Positions 1 to 9,769 of a DNA stretch of 64,000 nt are shown in pieces. Each line of letters opens with the position of its first letter. The first letter of the stretch is position 1. The notes beneath the pieces were generated by a model. It saw only the letters and a list, made by a program, of their open reading frames with translations. It had not been told where the DNA came from and searched no databases. This DNA comes from an uncultured Bacteroidia bacterium (GTDB taxonomy: Bacteria > Bacteroidota > Bacteroidia > Bacteroidales > UBA932), in contig CACYWN010000008.1 in the NCBI GenBank assembly GCA_902778105.1, positions 39,487 through 103,486 of the forward strand. Reading direction: 5' to 3'. A program made the translations under genes and the position numbers.

Positions 1-1785
1 AAGGCCGGCATTGGGCGAAAACACATTGGCGGAAACGCCGTCACTGGAGCCGAAGCGCTCTTCACTCCCGTCGCGGAGGGAATGTCGGACGATGCCGGTA
101 TTGGTCGAGAACCAGAGCTGGCTGCCGTCGAAGGCGATCCTCTGTACATCCTCTTGGTCCAGAATCGTTTCCACCTTATCTTCGGAAATCCGTGCGATGC
201 CGTTCTGCAGGCCGGCGAACACCCCTTGCGGTGTGGAAAGCAGGCAGTTGACGTGATTGGACGGCAGGCCGCTGTCAACGGTATATTCCTGCCAGGAACC
301 GTCCGGAGACCGGCGCAGGACACCGCTTCGGGAGGTTCCGAACCAAAGGTGCCCGTCGGCATCCGCCTGGATGTCCAGGATCCAGTCTTCTGCATTTCGT
401 TCCAGGGAGAATCGGTCGGACTTGGCGTCGTACCGGCAGATGCCGGAACTGGAGCCCGCCCACAGGGCGCCATCGGGCCCGACGCACAAGGCATAGACGC
501 TGGGGGCGTCCAGCCCGTCTTTTTCTCCGTATACCTTGATCCTGCCCGAGTGGAGGTCCAGGCGGACCAGTTCGTCGGAATAGGTTCCGATCCAGAGGTC
601 GTTTCCCTCCCGGAGCAGGGCGTGGATGTTGAGGGAGGCGAGCCGCTCGGTCCAGCCGCCCGGGGCCGTCCATCTCCCGGCGGTGTTCCGGACCGGGTCG
701 AAGTGGAACAGGCCTCCGTTGTCGGAGCCGATCCAGAGCGTCCCGTCCGGGTCTTCGCAGAAGCAGCTGACGATATAGTCCTCGTCGGCGTTCACCAGGT
801 CGGACAGGGAGCGGAAAGAGAACTGCCCCCGGTTGGGAGCGACGTAATTCACGCCGCCATAATAGGTTCCGATCCACAGGCCGCCTTCGTGGTCCCGGGT
901 GACGGGATAGACGAACTTGTCGGAGAGGGAGGACGGGTCGCTCCGGTCGTTGCGGTAGAGGGTCTGTTCCCCCGTCAGCAGGTTCACTTCCAGCAGGCCG
1001 TCGTCCGACCCCAGCAGGAAGTTCCAGGCGCCGTCGTGCGTGAGGGAGTGGATGTGGTTGAGGCCTTTTCCGGGCGGGAGGGCCGGATGGACCGTCCTCC
1101 CGGCGGCGTCAACCCGGTAAAGGCCGCTGTTCCAGGTCCCCAGCCATAGGTCGCCGTCCTGGTCTTCATCAATGGCACACACGCGTGCGTGGCCGCAACC
1201 TTGGAACAGCAGTCCCGGGGAAACGAAGGTCCGGGAGGCGGAGCTGTACACGAGAAGACCTTCTTCCGTCGAGGAATCCGCAATCCACAGGCGCCCGTCA
1301 CGGGCTGCATGGACGTCCTCCACCAGGTGTCCGTCCAGAAATGCGGACAAGGTACCGTCCCGGTACCGGTAAAGACCCTTTCCCCAGGTTCCGATCCAGA
1401 GGTTTCCGTCCCGGTCTTCCTCGAAGGCCGTGATTTCCACCCCGACGCTTTCGACACGGACCAGGTTGTCGGATACATAGCGGAAAACGGCATCTTCCGT
1501 TCCCACCCAGAGAACGCCCGCGGCATCTTCGTACAGGCATTGGACGGCTCCGCCATCCTCACCGGGCAGGGGGTGATGGATGATTTCCCGCCCGTCAAAA
1601 CTGTCCAGGCCGCTGCCGGTTCCCAGCCAGATGAGGCCCTGGCTGTCCTGGATGATGGCGCGTACCGCATTGGAGGCCAAGCCTTCCCGGGAGGTGTAGT
1701 GGCGGAAGGAATAGGCCTCTGCCGTTACCGGCATCGCCGGGATGGCGAAGAAAAGAAGGAGGCGGAGGATGGACTTTTTCTTCAT
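1..1785 (-). CDS. Two-component regulator propeller sensor, N-terminal part (partial at left edge)
   Basis: An open frame runs leftward from an ATG at 1785 to the window edge with no stop (595 codons). It begins with a basic, hydrophobic signal peptide. A long series of beta-propeller repeats follows, each marked by aromatic/Gly motifs such as LIWLGTGSGLDSFDG, LWIGTWGKGLYRY, LWLGTWNSGLYRV and LWIGTYYGGVNYV. This is the Reg_prop (two-component regulator propeller) pattern. In Bacteroidales such periplasmic sensors are usually the N-terminal half of hybrid two-component systems (HTCS) that sense oligosaccharides and switch on an adjacent polysaccharide utilisation locus. The kinase, receiver and AraC-type parts would lie outside the window, so HTCS is an inference. 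It stands divergent to the GH127-GH51 run, which makes it the likely regulator of that run. Confidence 0.85.
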   Translation of the reverse strand, partial: MKKKSILRLLLFFAIPAMPVTAEAYSFRHYTSREGLASNAVRAIIQDSQGLIWLGTGSGLDSFDGREIIHHPLPGEDGGAVQCLYEDAAGVLWVGTEDAVFRYVSDNLVRVESVGVEITAFEEDRDGNLWIGTWGKGLYRYRDGTLSAFLDGHLVEDVHAARDGRLWIADSSTEEGLLVYSSASRTFVSPGLLFQGCGHARVCAIDEDQDGDLWLGTWNSGLYRVDAAGRTVHPALPPGKGLNHIHSLTHDGAWNFLLGSDDGLLEVNLLTGEQTLYRNDRSDPSSLSDKFVYPVTRDHEGGLWIGTYYGGVNYVAPNRGQFSFRSLSDLVNADEDYIVSCFCEDPDGTLWIGSDNGGLFHFDPVRNTAGRWTAPGGWTERLASLNIHALLREGNDLWIGTYSDELVRLDLHSGRIKVYGEKDGLDAPSVYALCVGPDGALWAGSSSGICRYDAKSDRFSLERNAEDWILDIQADADGHLWFGTSRSGVLRRSPDGSWQEYTVDSGLPSNHVNCLLSTPQGVFAGLQNGIARISEDKVETILDQEDVQRIAFDGSQLWFSTNTGIVRHSLRDGSEERFGSSDGVSANVFSPNAGL

Positions 1786-1791
1786 ACCGTG

Positions 1792-1799
1792 CAAAGTTA
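1792..1799 (-). promoter_or_regulatory. Bacteroidales -7 box for the propeller sensor
   Basis: TAACTTTG on the minus strand matches TAnnTTTG. It ends only 7 nt before the ATG at 1785, so the transcript would have almost no leader. Confidence 0.5.
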
Positions 1800-1896
1800 A
1801 ATGAAAAATCCAAAAAACAGCGGACCAATCTTGGACGATTTTACAAAAAGAATGGATTTCCATGCAAAGGGATACTGCTGTTAAACAATAATTTTA

Positions 1897-1904
1897 TAAT
1901 TTTG
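1897..1904 (+). promoter_or_regulatory. Bacteroidales -7 box for the GH127 run
   Basis: TAATTTTG matches TAnnTTTG and lies 22 nt before the GH127 start. It sits in the AT-rich divergent intergenic region with the sensor gene. No clear TTTG -33 box is seen. Confidence 0.5.
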
Positions 1905-1926
1905 TAAAGACCCTTTTTTTGACACT

Positions 1927-4362
1927 ATGACTGGAAAATTCCTACTTCCCCTGGCCGGCCTCCTGGTCGCCGCAACCCTGCAGGCGCAGCCTGCCGCAAC
2001 CTCCGCTTCCGGCGGATATCCGATTGACCCCGTCCCTTTCACCAGCGTGAAAGTCACCCCGGATTCTTTCTGGGGGCAGCGCCTGAAGGCATCCCGTGAG
2101 GTCACGATTCCCCTGGCTTTCTCCAAGTGCGAAAGCGAAGGCCGCTACGAAAACTTCGTGAAGGCCGCCAGGCAGATGCATTCGCCGGTGAACCTCGGTT
2201 ACGAGGTGAAGGGCTATTCCTTCGACGACACGGACGTCTATAAGACCATCGAAGGCGCCTCCTACGTGCTCCAGACCTATCCGGACAAGAAGCTGGAGGC
2301 CTATATCGACAGCGTCCTCGTGATCGTCGCCGCGGCGCAGGAGCCGGACGGCTACCTGTACACGGCCCGGACCATGAATCCGGAACATCCGCACGAGTGG
2401 GCGGGCGACCGCCGCTGGGTGAAGGACGAGGAACTCAGCCACGAGCTCTACAACCTCGGCCACATGGTGGAGGGCGCGATCGCCCACTGGCAGGCCACCG
2501 GCAAGCGCAACTTCCTGGACATCGCCATCCGCTATGCGGACTGCGTGGTCCGCGAAGTGGGCTCCGCCTCCGGCCAGGCCCGGGTGGTTCCCGGTCACCA
2601 GATCGCCGAAATGGCCCTCGCGAAGCTGTATCTCGCCACGGGCGAGAAGAAATACCTGGACGAGGCCAAGTTCTTCCTGGACGAGCGCGGTAAGACCGAG
2701 TACCGGGATGAATACAACCAGACGCACCTCCCGGTCCTGGAGCAGAGCGAAGCCGTGGGCCACGCCGTCCGCGCCGCCTACATGTACGCCGGCATGGCCG
2801 ACGTGGCCGCCCTCACGGGGGACCAGGGCTACATCGACGCCATCGACCGCATCTGGGAGAACATCGTCGGGAAGAAGCTGTACATCACCGGCGGCATCGG
2901 CGCCACGAACAACGGCGAGGCCTTCGGGGCCAACTACGAACTCCCGAACATGAGCGCCTACTGCGAGACCTGCGCCGCCATCGGCAACGTGTATGTCAAC
3001 TACCGGATGTTCCTCCTGCACGGCGACGCCAAGTACTACGACGTGCTGGAGCGCACCCTCTACAACGGCCTCATCAGCGGCGTGTCCCTGGAGGGCAACG
3101 GGTTCTTCTATCCCAACCCGCTGGAATCCATCGGACAGCACCAGCGCCAGGCGTGGTTCGGCTGCGCCTGCTGCCCGTCCAACATCTGCCGCTTCATCCC
3201 GTCCGTCCCCGGCTATGTGTATGCCGTGAAGGACAACGCCCTCTATGTCAACCTGTTCATGCCCAATACGATGACCCAGAAGGTGGGCGGCAAGGCCGTC
3301 ACCCTGAGCCAGAAGACGGCGTATCCCTGGAACGGCGACGTGGAGATCACCATCGACAAGACCGCCCTCAAGAAGGAGATGGCCCTGAAGGTCCGTATCC
3401 CCGGCTGGGTCCGGAACGAGACCGTTCCTTCCGACCTGTACACCTATGTGGACGGCAAGCGCCTGGGTTATACCGTGACAGTGAACGGCGTTCCCGTAGA
3501 AAGCAAGCTCGAGCAGGGTTACTTCACCATTTCCCGGAAGTGGAAGAAGGGTGACAAGGTGGAGGTCCACTTTGACATGGAACCCCGCGTGGTGAAGGCT
3601 GACGGCCGCGTGAAGGCCGACGAGGGTCGCGTCGCGGTGGAGAAGGGTCCCGTGGTGTACTGCGCCGAATGGCCGGACAATCCGGGCTTCTCCGTGCGGA
3701 GCGTCCTGATGAACCAGGATCCGACGTTCACCGTGAAGCACTCGGATGAACTCTTCGGCATCGACAAGATCGTCACCAAGGCCCAGACGCTCTCCTTCGG
3801 GAAGGACGGACGCCTGGAGGCGAAGGACGTAGACCTGACGCTTATCCCTTACTACGCCTGGTGCCATCGCGGCAGCGGCGAGATGACCGTGTGGCTGCCG
3901 CGCGAACTGCGCGCCACCCTTCCCACCAAGCCCGCCACCCTGGCCTCCCAGAGCAAGCTGAGCGCTTCTACGCCTACCCGCGCCCTCGGCTCCGTGAGCG
4001 ACCGGCTGGTCCCGCAGCATGACGGCGACCGTTCCGCCCCGTATTACCACTGGTGGCCCAAGCAGGGCGGCACCGAGTGGATCGTCTATGACTTCGCGGC
4101 GCCCGCGAAGGTGTCCCGCAGTTCCGTGTGGTGGTTCGAGGACCAGCCCTGGGGCGGCTGCGGCCTCCCTTCGGCCTGGCGCGTCTACTACAAGGATGCG
4201 GCCGGCAACTGGGTCGAAGTCCAGGATCCTTCCGGCTACCCGGTTGCGAAGGGCCGCGCCTGCGAGGTGCAGTTCACCCCCGTCACCACGTCGGCCATGA
4301 AGCTGGAAGTCGACCTTCCCGCCGAGCTTTCCGCCGGCCTCTTTGAGTGGGAGGTGAAATGA
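1927..4362 (+). CDS. GH127 beta-L-arabinofuranosidase (DUF1680 family)
   Basis: Secreted protein of 811 residues; signal peptide at residues 1-21 ending in LQAQ. The family removes beta-L-arabinofuranose, including from hydroxyproline-linked beta-L-arabino-oligosaccharides (HypBA1 of Bifidobacterium longum). Family hallmarks are visible. TNNGEAFG contains E331, equivalent to the proposed acid/base E322 of HypBA1. CETCAAIG gives E347 and C349, and CACCPSN gives C415 and C416; together these form the zinc/cysteine centre that carries the nucleophilic cysteine. After the (alpha/alpha)6 barrel and beta-sandwich, residues about 680-811 form an extra F5/8-type-C-like carbohydrate-binding region rich in W. 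It is first in a run with a 4-nt overlap to GH51. The family call is firm; the exact linkage is not shown. Confidence 0.93.
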   Translation: MTGKFLLPLAGLLVAATLQAQPAATSASGGYPIDPVPFTSVKVTPDSFWGQRLKASREVTIPLAFSKCESEGRYENFVKAARQMHSPVNLGYEVKGYSFDDTDVYKTIEGASYVLQTYPDKKLEAYIDSVLVIVAAAQEPDGYLYTARTMNPEHPHEWAGDRRWVKDEELSHELYNLGHMVEGAIAHWQATGKRNFLDIAIRYADCVVREVGSASGQARVVPGHQIAEMALAKLYLATGEKKYLDEAKFFLDERGKTEYRDEYNQTHLPVLEQSEAVGHAVRAAYMYAGMADVAALTGDQGYIDAIDRIWENIVGKKLYITGGIGATNNGEAFGANYELPNMSAYCETCAAIGNVYVNYRMFLLHGDAKYYDVLERTLYNGLISGVSLEGNGFFYPNPLESIGQHQRQAWFGCACCPSNICRFIPSVPGYVYAVKDNALYVNLFMPNTMTQKVGGKAVTLSQKTAYPWNGDVEITIDKTALKKEMALKVRIPGWVRNETVPSDLYTYVDGKRLGYTVTVNGVPVESKLEQGYFTISRKWKKGDKVEVHFDMEPRVVKADGRVKADEGRVAVEKGPVVYCAEWPDNPGFSVRSVLMNQDPTFTVKHSDELFGIDKIVTKAQTLSFGKDGRLEAKDVDLTLIPYYAWCHRGSGEMTVWLPRELRATLPTKPATLASQSKLSASTPTRALGSVSDRLVPQHDGDRSAPYYHWWPKQGGTEWIVYDFAAPAKVSRSSVWWFEDQPWGGCGLPSAWRVYYKDAAGNWVEVQDPSGYPVAKGRACEVQFTPVTTSAMKLEVDLPAELSAGLFEWEVK

Positions 4363-6395
4363 GAAAGGGACTGACGCTCTGTTTGTCCGTACTGTTTTTC
4401 ACTACGGCCCTCCCGGCGCAGCCGCGGGGGCCTTATATGGTGGTGGACGAGACGGCGGCGGGAATCCCCGTCCAGCCCACGATGTACGGCATTTTCCTGG
4501 AGGACATCAATTTCGCGGCCGACGGCGGCCTGTATGCGGAGAAGATCTGCAACCGTTCCTTCGAATACGACAATCCCCTGCAGGGGTGGAAGACCTTCGG
4601 CAAGGTGGAGGTCCTCTCGGAGGGCGGCCCCTTTGACCGGAACCCGCATTATGTGCGGCTTCGCTATCCGGGGCATCCGGCCCGTCAGTGCGGGCTGGAG
4701 AACGGGGGCTGGCTGGGCATCGGCCTGGAGGCGGGTGCGGAGTACCGGCTTTCATTCTGGGCCCGGACGGCGGGGAAGCCCCGCACGGTGGGTCTTCTGG
4801 CCGTCCTCTGCGAGCCTTATGGCAACGTCGAGGACCAGGTCCTGGCCGCGGAGGAGGTGACGGTCACTTCTGCCAAATGGACGAAATACGAGGTTGTGCT
4901 TACCGCTTCCCGCACCGTTGCAAAGGGCGCTTTCCGGCTGCTGCTGTGGGATGAGAGCCAGGAAGCCGTGGTGGACCTCGAACATGTCTCCCTGTTCCCT
5001 GTGGACACGTTCCATGGGGATGAGAACGGCCTCCGGAAAGACCTGGCGCAGGCCCTGGCGGACCTCCACCCCGGCATCCTCCGGTTCCCCGGCGGCTGTA
5101 TCGTGGAAGGGACCGACCTGGAGAACCGGTATCAGTGGAAGAATACCGTGGGGCCGGTGGAGAACCGTCCCATCAACATCAACCGATGGAACTACGGTAC
5201 TTTCGAGCGCATGTTCCCCGACTATTACCAGAGCGGCGGCCTGGGCTTCTATGAGTATTTCCGCCTGGCGGAGGAGATGGGCGCCGAGCCCGTCCCCATC
5301 GTCAGCTGCGGCATGGCCTGCCAGTTCCAGAACGATCCGGCGTGGCATCCCAACTGCTCCATGGAAGACCTCGGGACCTATATCCAGGACGCCCTGGACC
5401 TCATCGAATTCGCCAACGGGTCCCCGAAGAGCAAGTGGGGGAAGGTCCGTGCGGAGATGGGCCATCCGGAACCCTTCGGCCTCAAGTACCTGGGCATCGG
5501 CAACGAGCAGTGGGGCGCGGAATTCATCGAACGGTTCGAGCCGTTCATGAAGGCGGTCCGGGCGAAGTATCCCGATATCCGCATCATCGGCACCTCCGGA
5601 CCCTATCTGGGCGGAGAGTGGTTCGACGACCTGTGGAAGGAGATGCGCCGGCTGGGGGTGGACCTCGTGGACGAGCACTATTACAGCAGCGAGCGCTTTT
5701 ACGAGCGCAACGCCGGCCGTTACGACAATTACCCCCGCACCGGTCCCAAGGTCTTTGCGGGCGAATACGCCTGCCACGGCAGCGACGGAAAGAAGTTCAA
5801 CCACTTCAACGCCGCCCTGCTGGAAGCCTCCTTCATGACCGGCCTGGAGCGGAACGCCGACCTGGTGGTCATGTCCAGCTACGCCCCCACCTTCGCCCAT
5901 GTGGACGGGTGGCAGTGGCGTCCCGACCTGATCTGGTTCGACAACCTGCGCGTGATGCGCTCCTGCAGTTACTATGTCCAGCAGCTCTATGCCGCCAACA
6001 AGGGAAGCCGCGTCCTTCCCCTGACGATGGGCGGCAAGCCGGTCGTGAACGCGGGCGACCTGAACGCCACCTGCGCCGTGGATGACGCTACGGGCGACCT
6101 GATTGTCAAGATCGCGAACGTGAGCGCCTATTCCCAGGTTGTCACCTTCGAACTTCCCGGCGGCCTGACCGGGGCCGACAGGACTACCCTCCACAGCGAC
6201 AATCCCATGGAGGAAAACACGCTGGACGAGCCGGAGCGCATCGTCCCCGTCACGGAGGCTCTGGACCTCACGCCGGTGTCCGATCCGGCGAACGAGTGGC
6301 TTCTGGGTGTCCGGGAACTGGATTCCGGCCGCATCGCCTACAGTGAGCGGCTGGGCGGACGGACCTTTGCGGTGTACAGATTCCATCGGAAATGA
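4359..6395 (+). CDS. GH51 alpha-L-arabinofuranosidase
   Basis: Secreted enzyme of 678 residues. I chose the ATG at 4359 because it overlaps the GH127 stop (ATGA), has a GGGAGGTG ribosome-binding site just upstream, and starts a clean signal peptide (MRKGLTLCLSVLFFTTALPA). A GTG at 4347 would only add MGGE. Residues about 60-215 look like a carbohydrate-binding beta-sandwich, followed by the catalytic TIM barrel (LRFPGGCIVEGTD is the family signature). The acid/base is E383 in GIGNEQWG and the probable nucleophile is E469 in FAGEYACH. A C-terminal beta domain follows. It releases terminal alpha-L-arabinofuranose from arabinan, arabinoxylan or hydroxyproline-arabinosides. Translational coupling to GH127 suggests that the two act on the same arabinosylated substrate. 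Confidence 0.92.
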   Translation: MRKGLTLCLSVLFFTTALPAQPRGPYMVVDETAAGIPVQPTMYGIFLEDINFAADGGLYAEKICNRSFEYDNPLQGWKTFGKVEVLSEGGPFDRNPHYVRLRYPGHPARQCGLENGGWLGIGLEAGAEYRLSFWARTAGKPRTVGLLAVLCEPYGNVEDQVLAAEEVTVTSAKWTKYEVVLTASRTVAKGAFRLLLWDESQEAVVDLEHVSLFPVDTFHGDENGLRKDLAQALADLHPGILRFPGGCIVEGTDLENRYQWKNTVGPVENRPININRWNYGTFERMFPDYYQSGGLGFYEYFRLAEEMGAEPVPIVSCGMACQFQNDPAWHPNCSMEDLGTYIQDALDLIEFANGSPKSKWGKVRAEMGHPEPFGLKYLGIGNEQWGAEFIERFEPFMKAVRAKYPDIRIIGTSGPYLGGEWFDDLWKEMRRLGVDLVDEHYYSSERFYERNAGRYDNYPRTGPKVFAGEYACHGSDGKKFNHFNAALLEASFMTGLERNADLVVMSSYAPTFAHVDGWQWRPDLIWFDNLRVMRSCSYYVQQLYAANKGSRVLPLTMGGKPVVNAGDLNATCAVDDATGDLIVKIANVSAYSQVVTFELPGGLTGADRTTLHSDNPMEENTLDEPERIVPVTEALDLTPVSDPANEWLLGVRELDSGRIAYSERLGGRTFAVYRFHRK

Positions 6396-8218
6396 AACTG
6401 GAAAGACTTCTGAACCTCCTTCTCATCGCCGGGTTGGTGGCGGGCGTTTCCGCCTGCCATCCCGATGAAATCGTCGACGAGCGCGGGCAAAGGGTAGAAC
6501 CCGTTCCCGAAGACAAGGACTATCCGGCCCCCGAGGTCGATCCCGCTACGGTCCCTTTCACGGCGGATGCCATCGCACAGGTGGACATCGTGACGGACAA
6601 GGGCACCCCCGTGGATTCCAAGGAAGACTATGTCCCCTGCACCGTGAAAGTGACGGGAGGAGAACCCTCCTGGGCGGCCGAAGTGTCCGGACGGATCCGC
6701 GGCCGGGGCAACTCCACCTGGAACTGGTATCCCAAGAAGCCCTACCGCATCAAGCTGAACACGTCCTCCTCCTTCCTGGGGATGGCGTCGAACAAGGACT
6801 GGGTGCTGCTGGCCGACTATCGGGACGTCACGCACATGATGAACCTCACGGGGTTCTACCTGGCCCGTACGCTGGGCCTTCCCTACACCAACCACGTCCG
6901 TTACGCCTCCGTTTCCCTGAACGGGGAAGACCTGGGCCTGTATATGGTCACCGAGCAGGTGGAGGAAGGCGGAAACCGGGTGCAGCTGGACCCGAAACAG
7001 GGGATCCTGCTGGCCCTGGACATCAACGACGGGCCGGACGACGTGCCGCGGGCGACCGACAATTTCTGGTCCGACGTGTTCGGGATGGCCGCCGCGGTCA
7101 AATTCCCCCGCGACGCCACCACGGCGGACCGGGACCGGGTGAAGGCGGCCTTCGCCCAGTTGGAGGAGGCCATCGATGACATGGACTGGGAAGCCCTCCA
7201 GGAACTGCTGGACGTGGATTCGATGATCCATTACATCCTCGTCCAGGAAATCATCGGCAACGTAGAGGTGGACAACGACCCCAGCATGCGGAGCGGCTTC
7301 CTGTTCCGGCAGGATGACAAGTCCAAGTGGGTGATGGGACCCCTTTGGGACTGTGACGGCGGTTTCAGCTATGACTGGGGCGATATGTACGATTCCAGGG
7401 GATGGGGACATACTTTCTTCGGGAATCAGCGGTATCTGGTGTTCGGGTCGGATCCCTATCGACACCGGGGTGCCTACGGCTCGACGGCCTCGGACTTCTT
7501 CTGCCGCCTGTTCGGCATCCCGGAATTCGTGGAACGGCTCCAGGCCCGCTGGGCCGGGGTGAACGGCACCCTGCTGGACGGCCTCCTGGAATGCCTCGGC
7601 GAGACGGAAGACCTCATCGGCGAGGCTGCGCAGGAGGACATGGACCGCTGGGGCATCCGCAATTACGATCATGCGGAGGAGTACCGGGCTCTGTGCGCCT
7701 GGCTCGCCGGGCGGTTCAGCTATCTGGACGGCGTCATCCGGAATTATCCCCTGGCGCCGGACAGTTCCTCCGGACCTTCCGCCGATGCCGAAATCACCGC
7801 AACCCTGTCTTTCGAAGCCTCTTTTCCGCAGGACGGCCACCATGTCGGCACGTTCCTCTACCTGTCGGATTCCGACAAGCGGACCCTGGCGGAAGGCTTG
7901 GGCGTGCCCTCCTTCGACGAACTCGCCGAACTGTATGAGCTCGGAAGCCTCGGCTTCTGGGCCGTGGAACCGGACGGATCCTTTAATCCGACCAATACGG
8001 CGAATGCCCCCGGCCACTGGTTTGACAGTACGGGCCGGGTGGCGGTCTACGGCCAGAACAGCTTCGTCTACTCCGAGTTCGACTTCTGGTTCGAAGGCTT
8101 CACCCTCGGAAAGCATCCGACCCTCTGCACGCCTGGACAGTACGATGTTTCCCAGGCTTTCGTGTACGGAAAGAAGGCCGTCCGGGTGGATTTCCACATT
8201 ACTATCACGGACGAATAG
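6392..8218 (+). CDS. CotH-kinase-family lipoprotein with C-terminal DUF4859 domain
   Basis: 608 residues, starting in a 4-nt ATGA overlap with GH51. It is a lipoprotein: the lipobox ends VSAC at about residue 22. Residues about 60-420 are a CotH-type fold (KKPYRIKLNT, NHVRYASVSLNGEDLG, GPLWDCDGGFSYDW), the family of spore-coat protein H kinases. Bacteroidales carry many secreted CotH-like proteins of unknown substrate. Residues about 465-608 look like DUF4859 (APGHWFDSTGRVAVYG ... FVYGKKAVRVDFHITI). Similar modules occur in two lipoproteins 17-23 kb downstream (25529-27823 and 29586-31628). Its place between glycosidases and a peptidase suggests action on a glycoprotein or cell-surface protein; whether it phosphorylates anything is unknown. 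Confidence 0.82.
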   Translation: MKLERLLNLLLIAGLVAGVSACHPDEIVDERGQRVEPVPEDKDYPAPEVDPATVPFTADAIAQVDIVTDKGTPVDSKEDYVPCTVKVTGGEPSWAAEVSGRIRGRGNSTWNWYPKKPYRIKLNTSSSFLGMASNKDWVLLADYRDVTHMMNLTGFYLARTLGLPYTNHVRYASVSLNGEDLGLYMVTEQVEEGGNRVQLDPKQGILLALDINDGPDDVPRATDNFWSDVFGMAAAVKFPRDATTADRDRVKAAFAQLEEAIDDMDWEALQELLDVDSMIHYILVQEIIGNVEVDNDPSMRSGFLFRQDDKSKWVMGPLWDCDGGFSYDWGDMYDSRGWGHTFFGNQRYLVFGSDPYRHRGAYGSTASDFFCRLFGIPEFVERLQARWAGVNGTLLDGLLECLGETEDLIGEAAQEDMDRWGIRNYDHAEEYRALCAWLAGRFSYLDGVIRNYPLAPDSSSGPSADAEITATLSFEASFPQDGHHVGTFLYLSDSDKRTLAEGLGVPSFDELAELYELGSLGFWAVEPDGSFNPTNTANAPGHWFDSTGRVAVYGQNSFVYSEFDFWFEGFTLGKHPTLCTPGQYDVSQAFVYGKKAVRVDFHITITDE

Positions 8219-8233
8219 ACAACTTGAACGGAT

Positions 8234-9760
8234 ATGATGAAAAACAGACTGCTGATTTCGCTCGCATGCGCCCTGGCTTTCGTCGCGTGCGGAGAAAAGA
8301 AGGACACGTCCTACCGAATGGACTATACGGTCGCGCTGGATACGGCCGGACACTATATCCTCGTGGACCTGGATATGGCGGTCGCCCCCGGTACGGGCAG
8401 CGTCACGCTCAACATGCCCCGCTGGACGCCCGGCTACTATGAGATGCTGGATTTTCCCAAGCATCTGTGCGATTTTGCCGCGGCCGATGCGGCGGGCAGC
8501 GCCCTCGACTGGGAGAAGGAGGGCATGAACCGCTGGAAGGTCACCGTCCCCGCAGACGGACGGGTGAAGGTCAGCTACCGCATCTATGCCAACCGGAGGG
8601 ATGTCGGCTCCAGCCGCGTGGAAAGCGGAATCGCTTTCATTTCCCCGGCGGGCGTGTTCCTGCACCGGGACGGCGACCTGCAGCATCCGGTCACCGTCCG
8701 CTTCGACCTCCCCGGAGGTTGGGAGAAAATTTCCTCCGGACTCCTCCCCGTGGAGGGGACGACGGACACGTTCCGGGCCGATGACTTCGACCGACTGTAC
8801 GACTGCCCGTTCCTTCTGGGCAATTACTACACCTGCGATTTCGAGCATGAAGGCCACCCCTACCGTTTCGCCGTCGAAACCCCGGAAGGAATCGAGGAAA
8901 GCGGTTTCCGGGAGGACTTCTGCCGGATTGTGAGCGCCGCGACCCGGCTGATGGGAGAGGTTCCCTATGACAATTACTGCCTCATCCACATGGGCGCCGG
9001 CGGCGGTGGCCTGGAACATTGGAACTCCCAGGCCTGTTACACGGACGGCACCTATCGGTTCGCCGACCGCGGCCGGCAGGTCTCTTTCCTGGCCTTCACC
9101 GCGCACGAGTACTTCCACCTGTATAACGTCAAGTGCATCCGCCCGGCGGAGCTGTGGCCCTTCAACTATGACACCGAGGCGGTTACGCCCATGCTGTGGG
9201 TGAGCGAAGGGCTCACCTGCTACTATGAGTTCCGCCTGCTCCGCACCTCCGGCGTGGCGACGCCGGACGAGGCGCTCGCCCAGCTTTCGGGCTATTTTTC
9301 CCGATATGCGCCCTATGAGGGCCAGCGCCACATGAGCCTGCGGCAGAGCAGCTACGACATCTGGCTCAATTTCATGAACGGGGACGCCAACGAACGGGAC
9401 GTCCGGATCAACTACTATTTCAAGGGTCCGGTCGTCGGGCTTCTGATGGACATCGACATCCGGCGTCATACCGCGCAGGAGAAGTCCCTGGACGACGTGA
9501 TGCGCGGCCTGTACGACCGCTATTACAAGCAGCTGCAGCGGGGCTTTACGGAAGAGGAGTTCTGGCAGGAGGTGGAAAAGGTGTACGGCGGTCCCGTCCC
9601 GCATCTGCGCGCCCTTGTGAACACCACGGATGAAATTGACTACGGCTCCTACCTGGAGGATGCCGGATTCTTCGTAGACACGGAGTCCTGGGCCATCCGC
9701 CGGGTGGAAAACCCGACGCCTGCCCAGGAAGCTTTCCTGGAAAGCATGGACCTGCTTTGA
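8234..9760 (+). CDS. M61-family metallopeptidase, lipoprotein
   Basis: 508 residues; ATG at 8234 is followed at once by a second ATG, and either could start it. Lipobox FVAC at about residue 20. An N-terminal beta-sandwich leads to the catalytic domain with HEYFHLYNVKCIRP (H291, E292, H295) and a downstream WVSEGLTCYYE that supplies the third zinc ligand. The GGGLEHWNS motif before the active site is typical of M61 (glycyl aminopeptidase-like) enzymes. The C-terminal PDZ-like part looks short or degenerate. It lies 15 nt after the CotH gene and 9 nt before the next gene, so it is probably co-transcribed with the arabinofuranosidases. It probably acts in the periplasm or at the surface on peptides of the target glycoprotein. 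Confidence 0.85.
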   Translation: MMKNRLLISLACALAFVACGEKKDTSYRMDYTVALDTAGHYILVDLDMAVAPGTGSVTLNMPRWTPGYYEMLDFPKHLCDFAAADAAGSALDWEKEGMNRWKVTVPADGRVKVSYRIYANRRDVGSSRVESGIAFISPAGVFLHRDGDLQHPVTVRFDLPGGWEKISSGLLPVEGTTDTFRADDFDRLYDCPFLLGNYYTCDFEHEGHPYRFAVETPEGIEESGFREDFCRIVSAATRLMGEVPYDNYCLIHMGAGGGGLEHWNSQACYTDGTYRFADRGRQVSFLAFTAHEYFHLYNVKCIRPAELWPFNYDTEAVTPMLWVSEGLTCYYEFRLLRTSGVATPDEALAQLSGYFSRYAPYEGQRHMSLRQSSYDIWLNFMNGDANERDVRINYYFKGPVVGLLMDIDIRRHTAQEKSLDDVMRGLYDRYYKQLQRGFTEEEFWQEVEKVYGGPVPHLRALVNTTDEIDYGSYLEDAGFFVDTESWAIRRVENPTPAQEAFLESMDLL

Positions 9761-9769
9761 TCTCTCCCC

